From an uncultured Oscillospiraceae bacterium (GTDB taxonomy: Bacteria > Bacillota > Clostridia > Oscillospirales > Ruminococcaceae), in contig CAJUAN010000003.1 in the NCBI GenBank assembly GCA_910584715.1, forward strand, positions 62,001 to 126,000: 64,000 bases of DNA, read 5' to 3'. Positions within the stretch are counted from its first letter, which is position 1. Each line of letters opens with the position of its first letter. Under the pieces are notes generated by a model that saw only the letters and a program-made list of their open reading frames with translations, did not search any database and was not told the DNA's origin. A program made the translations under genes and the position numbers. This document shows, in pieces, positions 32,448-41,382 of this stretch.

Positions 32448-34298
32448 TTACGCCTCCGCGAACTGCGAGTTGTAGAGCGCGGCATAGAAGCCGTTCTTTT
32501 CGATAAGCTGCTCGTGAGTACCCTGTTCCGTGATGTCGCCGTCCTTCATTACAAGAATGAGATCGGCGTCGCGTATAGTGGAAAGACGGTGCGCTATAAC
32601 AAAGCTTGTTCTGCCTTTCATAAGATTGTTCATAGCCTTTTGTATGCGTATCTCCGTGCGGGTATCAACGGAGCTTGTGGCTTCATCCAGAATGAGTATC
32701 TTATTGTCCGCAAGAATAGCGCGGGCAATGGTCAGAAGCTGCTTCTGACCCTGTGAAACGTTGCCCGATTCCTCGTTAAGCTCCGTTTTGTAACCGTCGG
32801 GAAGCGTTCTTATAAAGCGGTCAACGTGAGCGGCCTTTGCAGCGGCTATGACTTCCTCGTCTGTAGCGTCGAGTCTGCCGTAACGGATATTTTCCATAAT
32901 GGTACCGTTGAAAAGCCAAGTGTCCTGCAAGACCATACCGAAAGCCTCCCGGAGGGAGCTTCTGTCAAACTCTCTGATATCGTGTCCGTCTACCCTTATT
33001 GAGCCTCCGTTCACGTCGTAGAACCTCATCAGCAGCTTTACCATTGTCGTCTTTCCCGCGCCGGTGGGACCTACGATAGCTACCGTCTGACCCTTTTCAA
33101 TGTCCGCGCTGAAATCGCTTATGATTATCTTGTTCGGGTCGTAGCCGAATTTAACGTGTTCAAATTCAACATTTCCCTCTATTTTTTCCGGAGCAACGGG
33201 ATTCGACCCGTTGTTTTCCTCCTCGTCCTCCTCAAGGAACTCAAACACCCTTTCCGCAGCAGCAGCCATCGACTGGAGCATATTGGAGACCTGTGCAATC
33301 TGGGTTATGGGCTGGGTGAACTGTCTTACATACTGAATAAACGCCTGAATATCTCCCACGGAAATAGAGCCTCTTGCGGCAAGCCACGCGCCCACTACGG
33401 CGACTCCCACATAGCCCAGGTTGCCCACGAACTGCATAATGGGCTGCATCATTCCCGACAAGAACTGTGACAGCATTGCCGACTTGTAGAGTATGCGGTT
33501 GTCCCGCTCAAATTCCTCAAGGGAGCGTTCCTCCCGGTTGAACGCCTTGATGACAAGGTGCCCGCCGTAGACCTCCTCCACCTGACCGTTTACGTGCCCA
33601 AGATACTCCTGCTGCTGCTTGAAGTATTTCTGTGACTTCTTTACCACAAGCATTACCAAAACAGTGGATATGGGCAGTATCAGCAGCGCGATAACGGTGA
33701 GTATCCCGCTTATGGAAAGCATCATCACCAGTACGCCTATGAGAGTAGTTACGGAGGTTATAAGCTGTGTAATGCTTTGGTTAAGGCTCATGCCCAGGGT
33801 GTCAACGTCGTTGGTAACCCTTGAAAGCACCTCGCCGTGGGTGTTGCTTTCGTAGTATTTCATAGGTATGCGGTGTATCTTTTCGGAAATGTCCTTACGC
33901 ATACGGTAGGTCATTTTCTGGGACACGCCCGACATCAGCCAGCCCTGTACGAACATGAACGAGCCGCTGAGAACGTACATACCCATAACGGTGAGAAGTA
34001 TCCGGGCTATCTTGTCAAAATCCACGCCGCTTCCGCCACTGACCTTGCTCACAAGTCCGTTGAATATCTCGGTAGTCGCGCCGCTTAGCACCTTTGGGCC
34101 CGCTATGTTGAATACAGTGCTGCCAACAGCGAATATCATAACCGCGATTATCGCCGCCTTAAATGGCTTGACATAGTTCAACAGCTTGCGGAGAGTACCC
34201 TTGAAATCCTTTGCCTTTTCCATGGGAGGACCTCCTCCGGGGCCGTGAGGGCCGTGGGGTCCCCGCCTCGGACGGTTCATAGGTCTGTTTTCAGCCAT
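32448..34298 (-). CDS. ABC exporter half-transporter, canonical ATPase
   Basis: A 616-residue protein with six membrane helices (about 50-340) and a nucleotide-binding domain: Walker A VGPTGAGKTTMVK near residues 405-417, signature NVSQGQKQ, Walker B ILILDEATSSVD with the catalytic Glu, and the switch His in VIAHRLST. The N-terminus is Pro/Gly/His-rich (PRRGPHGPHGPGGGPPMEK). It pairs with the next upstream gene as a heterodimeric multidrug-type exporter. The stop of the upstream gene lies one base before its start. Confidence 0.93.
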   Translation of the reverse strand: MAENRPMNRPRRGPHGPHGPGGGPPMEKAKDFKGTLRKLLNYVKPFKAAIIAVMIFAVGSTVFNIAGPKVLSGATTEIFNGLVSKVSGGSGVDFDKIARILLTVMGMYVLSGSFMFVQGWLMSGVSQKMTYRMRKDISEKIHRIPMKYYESNTHGEVLSRVTNDVDTLGMSLNQSITQLITSVTTLIGVLVMMLSISGILTVIALLILPISTVLVMLVVKKSQKYFKQQQEYLGHVNGQVEEVYGGHLVIKAFNREERSLEEFERDNRILYKSAMLSQFLSGMMQPIMQFVGNLGYVGVAVVGAWLAARGSISVGDIQAFIQYVRQFTQPITQIAQVSNMLQSMAAAAERVFEFLEEDEEENNGSNPVAPEKIEGNVEFEHVKFGYDPNKIIISDFSADIEKGQTVAIVGPTGAGKTTMVKLLMRFYDVNGGSIRVDGHDIREFDRSSLREAFGMVLQDTWLFNGTIMENIRYGRLDATDEEVIAAAKAAHVDRFIRTLPDGYKTELNEESGNVSQGQKQLLTIARAILADNKILILDEATSSVDTRTEIRIQKAMNNLMKGRTSFVIAHRLSTIRDADLILVMKDGDITEQGTHEQLIEKNGFYAALYNSQFAEA

Positions 34299-34299
34299 A

Positions 34300-36483
34300 T
34301 CACTCAGCCTCCTTTCCGTTGCTGTCAGAAGCTTTTCTCCGCTTCAGTTCGTTTTCCGAAAGCTGGGACGAAGCTATCTGCTCGTATATCTCGCAGCTTT
34401 CGAGCAGCTCCTCATGAGTACCCATTCCCGCGATCCTGCCCTCGTCAAGGACTATGATCTTATCCGCATGAAGAATGGTGCTGATACGCTGTGCAACGAT
34501 TATCACCGTTGAGTCGGCGACCTGTTCGGCGAGAGCCTTTCTCAGAGCCGCGTCTGTCTTGTAGTCCAACGCGGAAAAGCTGTCATCAAAAATGTAAATC
34601 TTAGGCTTTTTAACCACTGCTCTCGCAATGGAAAGCCGCTGCTTCTGTCCGCCCGAAACATTGGTACCGCCTTGCGATATGGGGCTTTCGTACTGCTCGG
34701 GCTTAGCTTCGATAAAGTCCGTGGACTGTGCTATCGCCGCAGCCTCGCGGAGCTGTTCGTCGGAAGCGTTCTCGTCCCCGAAGCGGAGGTTTGAAGCGAT
34801 AGTCCCGCTGAACAGGACGCCCTTCTGCGGCACAAGACCGATATTATCACGCAGATAATGCTGAGAGAGATCGCGTACGTCAGTACCGTCGATAGTTACC
34901 TTTCCCTCGGTAACGTCGAAAAAGCGGGGTATAAGATTTATCATCGTTGACTTTCCGCTGCCGGTGCTTCCGATTATAGCCGTGGTCTCGCCGGGGTTTG
35001 CGGTAAAGCTTATATGGTGCAGCACCTTTTCCTCCGAGTCGCCGTAGCTAAACGAAACGTCCTCAAACTTGACCCTGCCCTCGGTAATTCCGGAATCGGC
35101 GGCGTCAGTCTTGTCTCCTATAGACGGCTCGGTCTCAAGCACTTCGCTGATACGGTTCGCCGAAACCGAAGCTCTCGGCAGCATTATTGATATCATGGTC
35201 AGCATAAGGAAAGACATTACTATCTGCATTGTATAGGTCAGGAAAGCTATCATGTCGCCCACCTGCATTTCGCCGTTGTCAATTCCCTTTGCGCCGAACC
35301 ATACTATAAGCACGCTTATACCGTTCATTATAAGGGTCATGAAAGGCATCATGACCGTCATCACGCGGTTGGTGAAAAGCTGGGTCTTCATAAGATTTTT
35401 ATTCGCGGTATCGAAGCGTTCCTCCTCGTATTCCTCGCGGCTGAACGCCCTGATAACAGGAAGTCCCGTAAGTATCTCTCGTGTGACAAGGTTGAGGCGG
35501 TCGATAAGCTTCTGCATGATCTTGAATTTCGGCATTGCCACCGACATAAGCACCGCTACCAGCGCGAGTATAGCCGCGACCGCAATGAAGATTATCCAGC
35601 CCATTCCCGTACCTGTGCGCACTACCTTGATAACGCCGCCGATACCCATGATAGGCGCGTACAAAACCATACGAAGTATCATAACGATGACCATCTGCAC
35701 CTGCTGTATGTCGTTGGTGGAGCGGGTTATCAGCGAGGCTGTGGAGAACTTATCCATTTCCGCATTGGAAAAGGAAATCACCCTGCGGAATATCTTTTCG
35801 CGGACGTTCATACCGAACAGCGCGCCAAGCTGCGCCGCGAGAAATCCGACTACTATTGTAACTGTCATTATCAGCAGGGACATTCCCAGCATTTTGGCTC
35901 CCGTGCCGAAAATGTAGCTCATTCTCAGAGAATCCATGTCGGTACCCTGCGCTTCAAGCTCGCTTCTGGCAAAGCCTATCGCCATTTGCGAGAGCATAAC
36001 GTCGCTGTAGCCCTCAAACTGCCGGTTTATTTCCTCGATCATCGGCGCCCGCTGTTCCTCCGGCATTGCAAGCAAAGCGTCCGTAAGCGTCATTCCTTCG
36101 GGTATCTGCACACCCTCCGGCAGCATTGAGCTGTCCGCGTTGTCAAGAGCGTACACTACCGCCGCGGGGTAGACGACAGCTCCTTCGGCAAGCTCTTTAG
36201 CGTCTTTGCCGGAAACATTTACAAGTCTTGCGGAATTGCCGCCTTGTTCATAATCGTACCATTCTTGAATGCCATCATCAAACATAAGCAGCTTTTCAAA
36301 GCTTTTTCCGCTTATTTCGTCAAGAGCGGCTGTCTCCACGCCGCCCTGTTGGATACCCACGTCCACAATGTCTGAGGTGTACTGGGGCAGCGCAAGGTCG
36401 CAGAAGGCCTGAACTATCAGCAGCGCCACTATCAGCGGTATCCACATTGCGGACTTGCCAAGGTGTTTAAGCATTTTTATCAT
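34300..36483 (-). CDS. ABC exporter half-transporter with degenerate catalytic site
   Basis: A 727-residue partner of the previous gene. Walker A is IGSTGSGKSTMIN, the signature is NVSGGQKQ, and Walker B is IYIFDDSFSALD, where Asp replaces the catalytic Glu, the mark of the degenerate site in heterodimeric exporters. Between helix 1 (about 13-33) and helix 2 there is an extracellular insert of some 150 residues (to about 190) that is absent from most ABC exporters. The start at 36483 has GGAGG nine bases upstream and overlaps the marR gene by 17 bases. Confidence 0.92.
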   Translation of the reverse strand: MIKMLKHLGKSAMWIPLIVALLIVQAFCDLALPQYTSDIVDVGIQQGGVETAALDEISGKSFEKLLMFDDGIQEWYDYEQGGNSARLVNVSGKDAKELAEGAVVYPAAVVYALDNADSSMLPEGVQIPEGMTLTDALLAMPEEQRAPMIEEINRQFEGYSDVMLSQMAIGFARSELEAQGTDMDSLRMSYIFGTGAKMLGMSLLIMTVTIVVGFLAAQLGALFGMNVREKIFRRVISFSNAEMDKFSTASLITRSTNDIQQVQMVIVMILRMVLYAPIMGIGGVIKVVRTGTGMGWIIFIAVAAILALVAVLMSVAMPKFKIMQKLIDRLNLVTREILTGLPVIRAFSREEYEEERFDTANKNLMKTQLFTNRVMTVMMPFMTLIMNGISVLIVWFGAKGIDNGEMQVGDMIAFLTYTMQIVMSFLMLTMISIMLPRASVSANRISEVLETEPSIGDKTDAADSGITEGRVKFEDVSFSYGDSEEKVLHHISFTANPGETTAIIGSTGSGKSTMINLIPRFFDVTEGKVTIDGTDVRDLSQHYLRDNIGLVPQKGVLFSGTIASNLRFGDENASDEQLREAAAIAQSTDFIEAKPEQYESPISQGGTNVSGGQKQRLSIARAVVKKPKIYIFDDSFSALDYKTDAALRKALAEQVADSTVIIVAQRISTILHADKIIVLDEGRIAGMGTHEELLESCEIYEQIASSQLSENELKRRKASDSNGKEAE

Positions 36484-36946
36484 CTGACCGATCCTCCTTG
36501 TCATAAATATATTCAGACATAATGTTAAGCAATTCATTATAGAGGACGTTGAATTCCCGCAGGTGCTCCTCTCCCATTTTATCGCCTATGTGCTCCATAA
36601 GTCCGATAAACCCTTTGTGAGCGGCGTCGAGAAGCCTTTCGCCGTTTTCCGTAAGTCTCACCATAGTGCTGCGGCGGTTGAAAGCGTTCACGCGGCGTTC
36701 GATAAGACCTCGCTCCTCAAGGGATTTGAGCATTCTCGACACTGCCGGGGGAGTAACCTCCAGGGCCGCGGCAATGTGCGAGACCGATATGCCGTCCTCA
36801 CTGTCGCTTTCGCTGATAATATTCATTGTGCAGAATTCGCTGTGCGAGATCCCGAGCTTCCACGGCAGGCGTACCATAAGCTGCCTCATTCTGTGGAACC
36901 TTTCGGCAAGCTCAAAATCCTCCGCCGTGCCTCCGTTTGCATTCAT
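36467..36946 (-). CDS. MarR-family transcription regulator
   Basis: A 159-residue winged-helix protein. The recognition region is VSHIAAALEVTPPAVSRMLKSLEERGLIER near residues 57-86 and the wing contains RRSTMVRLTENGERLL. It is the first gene of the operon with the two ABC genes and most likely represses it in the absence of a ligand. Confidence 0.92.
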   Translation of the reverse strand: MNANGGTAEDFELAERFHRMRQLMVRLPWKLGISHSEFCTMNIISESDSEDGISVSHIAAALEVTPPAVSRMLKSLEERGLIERRVNAFNRRSTMVRLTENGERLLDAAHKGFIGLMEHIGDKMGEEHLREFNVLYNELLNIMSEYIYDKEDRSDDKNA

Positions 36947-36975
36947 TCCGGCTTCACTCCTATCGTTTAAACTCT

Positions 36976-37024
36976 TAACATTGTTATCTGTTATGTATTA
37001 TACCACGTCTGTTTTTGTTGTCAA
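36976..37024 (-). promoter_or_regulatory. marR-ABC operon promoter and operator
   Basis: On the minus strand TTGACA (37019-37024) and TATAAT (36997-37002) with a 16-base spacer. The palindrome TAACATTGTTA (36976-36986) lies just downstream of the -10 and is a good candidate MarR site. Confidence 0.7.
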
Positions 37025-37121
37025 TAGACAAAAGAAAGTTTCATCGTTTTAACACATTGTACAAATTTCAGAAAGCTTTGTTAATATCCTGTACATTTTT
37101 ATGCATTGGCACAACATGAAG

Positions 37122-38000
37122 CTAATACTGCTCTTCTTTTCTGTACCCGGAAGGAGTTATGCCCATGCGTTTTTTAAAAAGCCTGCTGAAGTAATTCACA
37201 TCGTCAAATCCGCACTTTCCCGCCGTCTCGGCTATAGACAGGCGCGTACTCTTTAAAAGCATACAGGCGTGATTTATCCGCAGATCAATCATATATTCGA
37301 GAGGAGAAGCGTTATACGCTTTTCTGAAAATACGCATGAAATGCCTTTCGGAATAATGGGAAAGCTCCGCAAGCTGCCCCGCGGATATATCCTCCGTAAA
37401 GTGATTTTCCATATACGAGACCGCCTTTGCAATATTCACCACGTCTTGCTTGTCATCGCCGCCGTCAAAGCTGTACAGCCTTGAAAGGGTTACCGCAAGA
37501 TGTGCAAACTGTGAGACAAGCATAGTCTTTCTGCATTCTTCCCCGCTTTGGTACTCCCGCAGCATATCGTCCAGAAGCCGCTTTACCGCCTTGTAATTCT
37601 CATGTTTCAGCCTGAGCCTGCTCCTGAAGCTTTGCTCCTTGGTAATATGAGGTTCAAGCACGAAAAGCGCCTGATATCCCGCGCCGGTCATAATGTCCGG
37701 CAAGGCTGAAAACATCTCATTGTGGCGGTACATTATATTGCATATGCGAAAATTTTCGGGATTCTTGTAGCCGTGAACCGTATCGTTTCCGACAACAAAA
37801 ACGTCGCCTTTTTCAATTGCGTACTCCTCGCTGTTCACCACATGTACGGCGCTTCCCTCCGTGACTATCACAAGCTCGTTGAAGTCGCGGTGGCAATGCA
37901 AGTAAAGCTCCTGATCGTGCCAGCCGTACTGAATAAAAAAAGGGAAGTCCGCATCGTTGGTAAACCAGCTCAGGTATGCTTCCGTAACATTATTTCCCAT
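37122..38000 (-). CDS. AraC-family regulator of the GH43/GH5 unit
   Basis: A 292-residue protein. Residues about 20-110 form a cupin sensor domain (YLHCHRDFNELVIVTEG, YAIEKGDVFVVGNDTVHGY), and residues 190-290 two helix-turn-helix motifs (SAGQLAELSHYSERHFMRIFR, SIAETAGKCGFDDVNYFSRLFKKRMGITPSGYR). Start 38000 is chosen for GGGAGA upstream; the frame is open to 38120 but there no ribosome site exists and the promoter lies inside. It is divergent from the GH43 gene, so it very likely regulates it in response to a sugar. Confidence 0.9.
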   Translation of the reverse strand: MGNNVTEAYLSWFTNDADFPFFIQYGWHDQELYLHCHRDFNELVIVTEGSAVHVVNSEEYAIEKGDVFVVGNDTVHGYKNPENFRICNIMYRHNEMFSALPDIMTGAGYQALFVLEPHITKEQSFRSRLRLKHENYKAVKRLLDDMLREYQSGEECRKTMLVSQFAHLAVTLSRLYSFDGGDDKQDVVNIAKAVSYMENHFTEDISAGQLAELSHYSERHFMRIFRKAYNASPLEYMIDLRINHACMLLKSTRLSIAETAGKCGFDDVNYFSRLFKKRMGITPSGYRKEEQY

Positions 38001-38025
38001 CAAAATCATCTCCCGTACCACATAT

Positions 38026-38054
38026 ATTATACCGCACTTTATTAGCACTTTCAA
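38026..38054 (-). promoter_or_regulatory. Promoter of the araC-type gene
   Basis: On the minus strand TTGAAA and TATAAT with a 17-base spacer. Confidence 0.7.
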
Positions 38055-38104
38055 GACATACAGAATTTTTTTCAGCACAAAACCGCCATGATTTGCTCTG
38101 CGCC

Positions 38105-38133
38105 TTGAATAATCTGACATAATAATGTATAAT
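38105..38133 (+). promoter_or_regulatory. Promoter of the GH43-GH5 operon
   Basis: TTGAAT and TATAAT with a 17-base spacer, 30 bases before the GH43 start. The 50 bases between this and the divergent promoter would hold the AraC-type binding site. Confidence 0.7.
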
Positions 38134-38162
38134 ATTTTTAAACAGATGAAAGGAGCTACGCT

Positions 38163-39509
38163 ATGCCGAATCCGTATTTACCGTCCTGGGAGTATATCCC
38201 CGACGGCGAACCGAGAGTTTTTGGAGACCGTATATACGTTTACGGTTCACACGATAACGCAGGTTCTGTAAAGTTCTGCGACTACGTTCTCAAATGCTGG
38301 AGCGCGCCGCTTGATAACCTCAACGACTGGGTATGCCACGGAGATATCTTCCGTACGCGCGAAACAGCCGACTATCCCTCCGATACAGACTGGACAAACG
38401 AGTCAAACTATCTTTACGCTCCAGATGTAGTGGAAAAGGACGGAAAGTACTACTTGTACGCCTACATAATTAACTCGATAGGCTGCGTTGCGGTAAGCGA
38501 CATACCCGAAGGACCGTTCAGGCTGCTGTCTAAATACAAATATACCATTCCCGACGAAATATGTTGCAACGGCTGGTTCATAGACCCCGGAGTGCTTGTT
38601 GACGACGACGGCAGAACATACATATACTGCGGCTATGAACGCTCCTTTATGGCTGAGATAAACAGCGACAATATGTACGAAGTGCTTGACGGAACGTGTA
38701 TTGAACACATTATTCCCATAGAAAAAACCGAGGATTTTCCCGACGAGGACGGTTTGTTCTTTGAAGCCTGCTCACCGCGGAAGGTTGGGGATACCTACTA
38801 CCTGATATATTCCCCGAAGCAGGGAAGCAGGCTTGCATACGCGACCTCAGACAAGCCTACGGGACCTTTCAGGTATCGCGGCTATATAGTTGACAACGGC
38901 GCAGATTATCCCGGCGGCAACGATCACGGCTCTATCGTCCAAGTAAACGGACAGTGGTACATTTTCTACCACCGCATGACGAACGGTACTATAATGTCCC
39001 GCCGCGGCTGCGCCGAAAAAATAACTATTCTGCCCGACGGCACTATCCCTACCGTGGAAATGACATCTCTCGGCTTTGAGGATTCGCTCGACCCTTATAA
39101 GATCACTCCCGCCGAGATAGCCTGCGTACTTAAAGGCGGGGCTGTCGTTACGGAGAAAAACGTGTTTGAACGCGTCGTGACCAATATTGCGGAGGACTGC
39201 GTTATCGGCTATAAATACTTTGATTTCGGGGACGACTTCGGCAGCAAAACCATGGAGCTTTCCGTAAACGTGTGCGGCACGGGCTGCGACAGTATCCTGC
39301 ACGTTCTTATCGACAGCGAGGACGGCGACGAGATAGGACAGATCCGGATAGGAAGAAACGGCGGCGCGGTTACCGAAAGAGTCACAGCTGTTACGGGCAG
39401 ACACAGTGTTTTCTTTAAGGTCTCGACGGAATATCCTCACGACTGGTCGGGAGAATCTTTCAGAAGCAGATGCCTTTTTGAATTAAAATCGTTTGTATTT
39501 ATGAAGTAA
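38163..39509 (+). CDS. Glycoside hydrolase family 43, cytosolic (second copy)
   Basis: A 448-residue enzyme without signal peptide. Catalytic acids: Asp14 in YIPDGEPRVFGD, Asp141 in GWFIDPGVL and Glu201 in FFEACSPRKVGD. The C-terminal part after ITPAEIACVL is a sandwich-like domain containing VIGYKYFDFG, also present in the copy at 23933. The two proteins share the whole domain plan. Predicted beta-xylosidase/arabinofuranosidase acting on imported oligosaccharides. AAAGGAG precedes the ATG. The GH5 gene follows after 13 bases. Confidence 0.92.
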   Translation: MPNPYLPSWEYIPDGEPRVFGDRIYVYGSHDNAGSVKFCDYVLKCWSAPLDNLNDWVCHGDIFRTRETADYPSDTDWTNESNYLYAPDVVEKDGKYYLYAYIINSIGCVAVSDIPEGPFRLLSKYKYTIPDEICCNGWFIDPGVLVDDDGRTYIYCGYERSFMAEINSDNMYEVLDGTCIEHIIPIEKTEDFPDEDGLFFEACSPRKVGDTYYLIYSPKQGSRLAYATSDKPTGPFRYRGYIVDNGADYPGGNDHGSIVQVNGQWYIFYHRMTNGTIMSRRGCAEKITILPDGTIPTVEMTSLGFEDSLDPYKITPAEIACVLKGGAVVTEKNVFERVVTNIAEDCVIGYKYFDFGDDFGSKTMELSVNVCGTGCDSILHVLIDSEDGDEIGQIRIGRNGGAVTERVTAVTGRHSVFFKVSTEYPHDWSGESFRSRCLFELKSFVFMK

Positions 39510-39522
39510 GGAGATTGGTAAA

Positions 39523-40683
39523 ATGTTTAAATTCGCACGTTTGAAAAGGTTCATTGCGGCAGCGACGGCATTATGCGCCTTTACAGCCGGATTGTGCGGC
39601 TGTAATGTCGAGGCAAAGGAAAAAATGAGAGACATAACGACTATGGAGGTCGTTCAGGAAATGGGGCTGGGTATCAATCTTGGCAACACATTTGAAAGCA
39701 GCGGAAGCTGGATATCAAATACGAGCGTAACCAACTATGAAACCGGCTGGGGAAGTCCGGTCATTACACAGGAAATGATACAGGGCTACAAGGACTGCGG
39801 TTTCGGAGTACTGCGCGTTCCGGTGGCGTGGTCGAATATGATGGGCGAGAACTATACCATTAACCCCTCTTATCTTGCAAGGGTAAAACAGGTTGTTGAC
39901 TGGGCGCTTGAATGCGATATGTACGTTATATTGAATATTCACTGGGACGGCGGCTGGTGGACAGGATTTGCCAAGGACGATCAGCGCAGCGAGTGCTTTG
40001 TAAAATACGAGCGTGTCTGGGAGCAGCTTACAAAAGCGTTCAAAAATTACGGCGACAAGCTTATGTTCGAGTCTCTCAACGAAGAGGGAGGCTGGGAAGA
40101 CATATGGAATCGTTACACCAATCAAGGAAACAAGAAAAAATCTTTCAGCTTACTGAATGACATCAATCAGAAGTTTGTGGATATCGTACGCGACTCCGGC
40201 GGGAACAATGCAAAGCGTCACTTGCTGATTGCCGGATACAATACCGATATAGAGCTTACCTGTGACTCCGCCTTTAAAATGCCCGAGGATCCCGCGGGAC
40301 GCTGTGCTGTTTCGGTGCATTACTATATTCCGTCTACCTTTGCAATACTTGAAAAGGACGCAAGCTGGGGCAAGGCACAGACAGAATGGGGAAGTGAAAG
40401 CGACGTTGCGGAGCTTAACAAGTATATGGATATGATGAAGACCAATTTTGTTGACAAGGGCATTCCCGTAATAATCGGCGAATACGGTACGTCAACCAAA
40501 AATAAAACTCCTCAAATGGTAAGGAAGTACCTTTCCTCCGTATGCGAAGCCGGTTATACCCGCGGAATGTGCCCGGTGCTTTGGGATATCACCGATGTTT
40601 TCTACAAAAGGTCAGAGGCAAAGTTTATTGATCCCAAGCTTCTGAAAGAGCTTATGAATGTTAAGAAACTTGAGCGCAAATAA
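39523..40683 (+). CDS. Glycoside hydrolase family 5 endoglucanase-type lipoprotein
   Basis: A 386-residue exported enzyme. A basic N-terminus and hydrophobic core end at GLCGC, giving Cys27 as the probable lipid anchor. The GH5 barrel starts with GLGINLGNTFES and has the catalytic acid Glu187 in LNEEGG and the nucleophile Glu320 in VIIGEYGTS. No dockerin or carbohydrate-binding module is attached, so the enzyme is likely tethered to the membrane rather than a cellulosome. Activity on cellulose, beta-glucan or xylan is possible. TAAGGAG precedes the ATG. Confidence 0.93.
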   Translation: MFKFARLKRFIAAATALCAFTAGLCGCNVEAKEKMRDITTMEVVQEMGLGINLGNTFESSGSWISNTSVTNYETGWGSPVITQEMIQGYKDCGFGVLRVPVAWSNMMGENYTINPSYLARVKQVVDWALECDMYVILNIHWDGGWWTGFAKDDQRSECFVKYERVWEQLTKAFKNYGDKLMFESLNEEGGWEDIWNRYTNQGNKKKSFSLLNDINQKFVDIVRDSGGNNAKRHLLIAGYNTDIELTCDSAFKMPEDPAGRCAVSVHYYIPSTFAILEKDASWGKAQTEWGSESDVAELNKYMDMMKTNFVDKGIPVIIGEYGTSTKNKTPQMVRKYLSSVCEAGYTRGMCPVLWDITDVFYKRSEAKFIDPKLLKELMNVKKLERK

Positions 40684-40758
40684 GTTTTATGCCGATCTTG
40701 TTTTTCTTGGTAATATATTTTACCCCAAAGCGATAATGCATATTTACAAATTCACATT

Positions 40759-40796
40759 AAAAACTCCTGCGGATCATATATTTGCAGGAGTTTTTG
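40759..40796 (+). terminator. Terminator of the GH43-GH5 operon
   Basis: AAAAACTCCTGC and GCAGGAGTTTTT form a 12-bp stem, followed by the T run contained in it. Confidence 0.85.
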
Positions 40797-40893
40797 ATGA
40801 ATATAATTTAAAAAACGGTTTTGAGGAAATTAAGTAAAGTACAAAATCTGCGCTTACCAAAATTGCTTATTGCAAAGATTTTTAAAAAACCTA

Positions 40894-40922
40894 TTGCATT
40901 TTAAAAGAAAACATGGTATAAT
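40894..40922 (+). promoter_or_regulatory. Promoter of tRNA-Arg
   Basis: TTGCAT and TATAAT with a 17-base spacer, ten bases before the tRNA. Confidence 0.75.
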
Positions 40923-40931
40923 AAAGCATAC

Positions 40932-41006
40932 GCCTCCATAGTTAAATGGATATAATAAACCCCTCCTAAGGGTTAGTTGTGAGTTCGATTCTCGCTGGGG
41001 GTGCCA
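40932..41006 (+). tRNA. tRNA-Arg (anticodon CCT)
   Basis: A 75-base cloverleaf with encoded CCA. The acceptor is GCCTCCA paired with TGGGGGT (two G-T pairs) and discriminator G. The anticodon arm is AACCC-CTCCTAA-GGGTT, giving anticodon CCT for AGG codons, and the T arm is GTGAG-TTCGATT-CTCGC. No second copy of the 3' end is seen in the window, so there is no sign of an element integrated here. Confidence 0.9.
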
Positions 41007-41278
41007 GGTACGTGATTTGTACCGATGCAAACGTCTTCGCATTCATACGGAGACATTTGATTTTTACGCTGAAATAAATTAACAATAAGCTCAATAAAAA
41101 TACAAGCTTTTATGATATAATTATTGCAGGTTGCGAAGATGCGTAACTTTCGCAATTACATATCACACGGCATATCGCTTATTTTATTGCCTTTAATATA
41201 TTAATCCGGCGCATACTTAAAACAAAACAGCTTTGACTTTTTACCGCCGCCGGATCAGAATATTGAATTAACCGGAAA

Positions 41279-41319
41279 GATCCCCGCAAACCCTGTTAAC
41301 AGCAGATTTGCGGGGATTT
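41279..41319. repeat. Large hairpin before the aldo/keto reductase gene
   Basis: GATCCCCGCAAA and TTTGCGGGGAT form a stem with a 17-base loop containing GTTAAC. It lies in the gap 41007-41382, in which I also see a smaller hairpin GGTAC/GTACC just after the tRNA and TTGCGAA/TTTCGCAA near 41130, but no gene. It may terminate upstream transcripts or lie in the 5' leader of the next gene. Confidence 0.5.
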
Positions 41320-41382
41320 AAAGTACATCTCGTACAACACTGTACTACGCCCAAAACAATAAAAACAAAGGAGGACATTTTT

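Noticed and set aside
40932..41276. tRNA-Arg as attachment site of an integrated element
   Set aside because: No integrase gene and no repeat of the tRNA 3' end are found downstream in the window.
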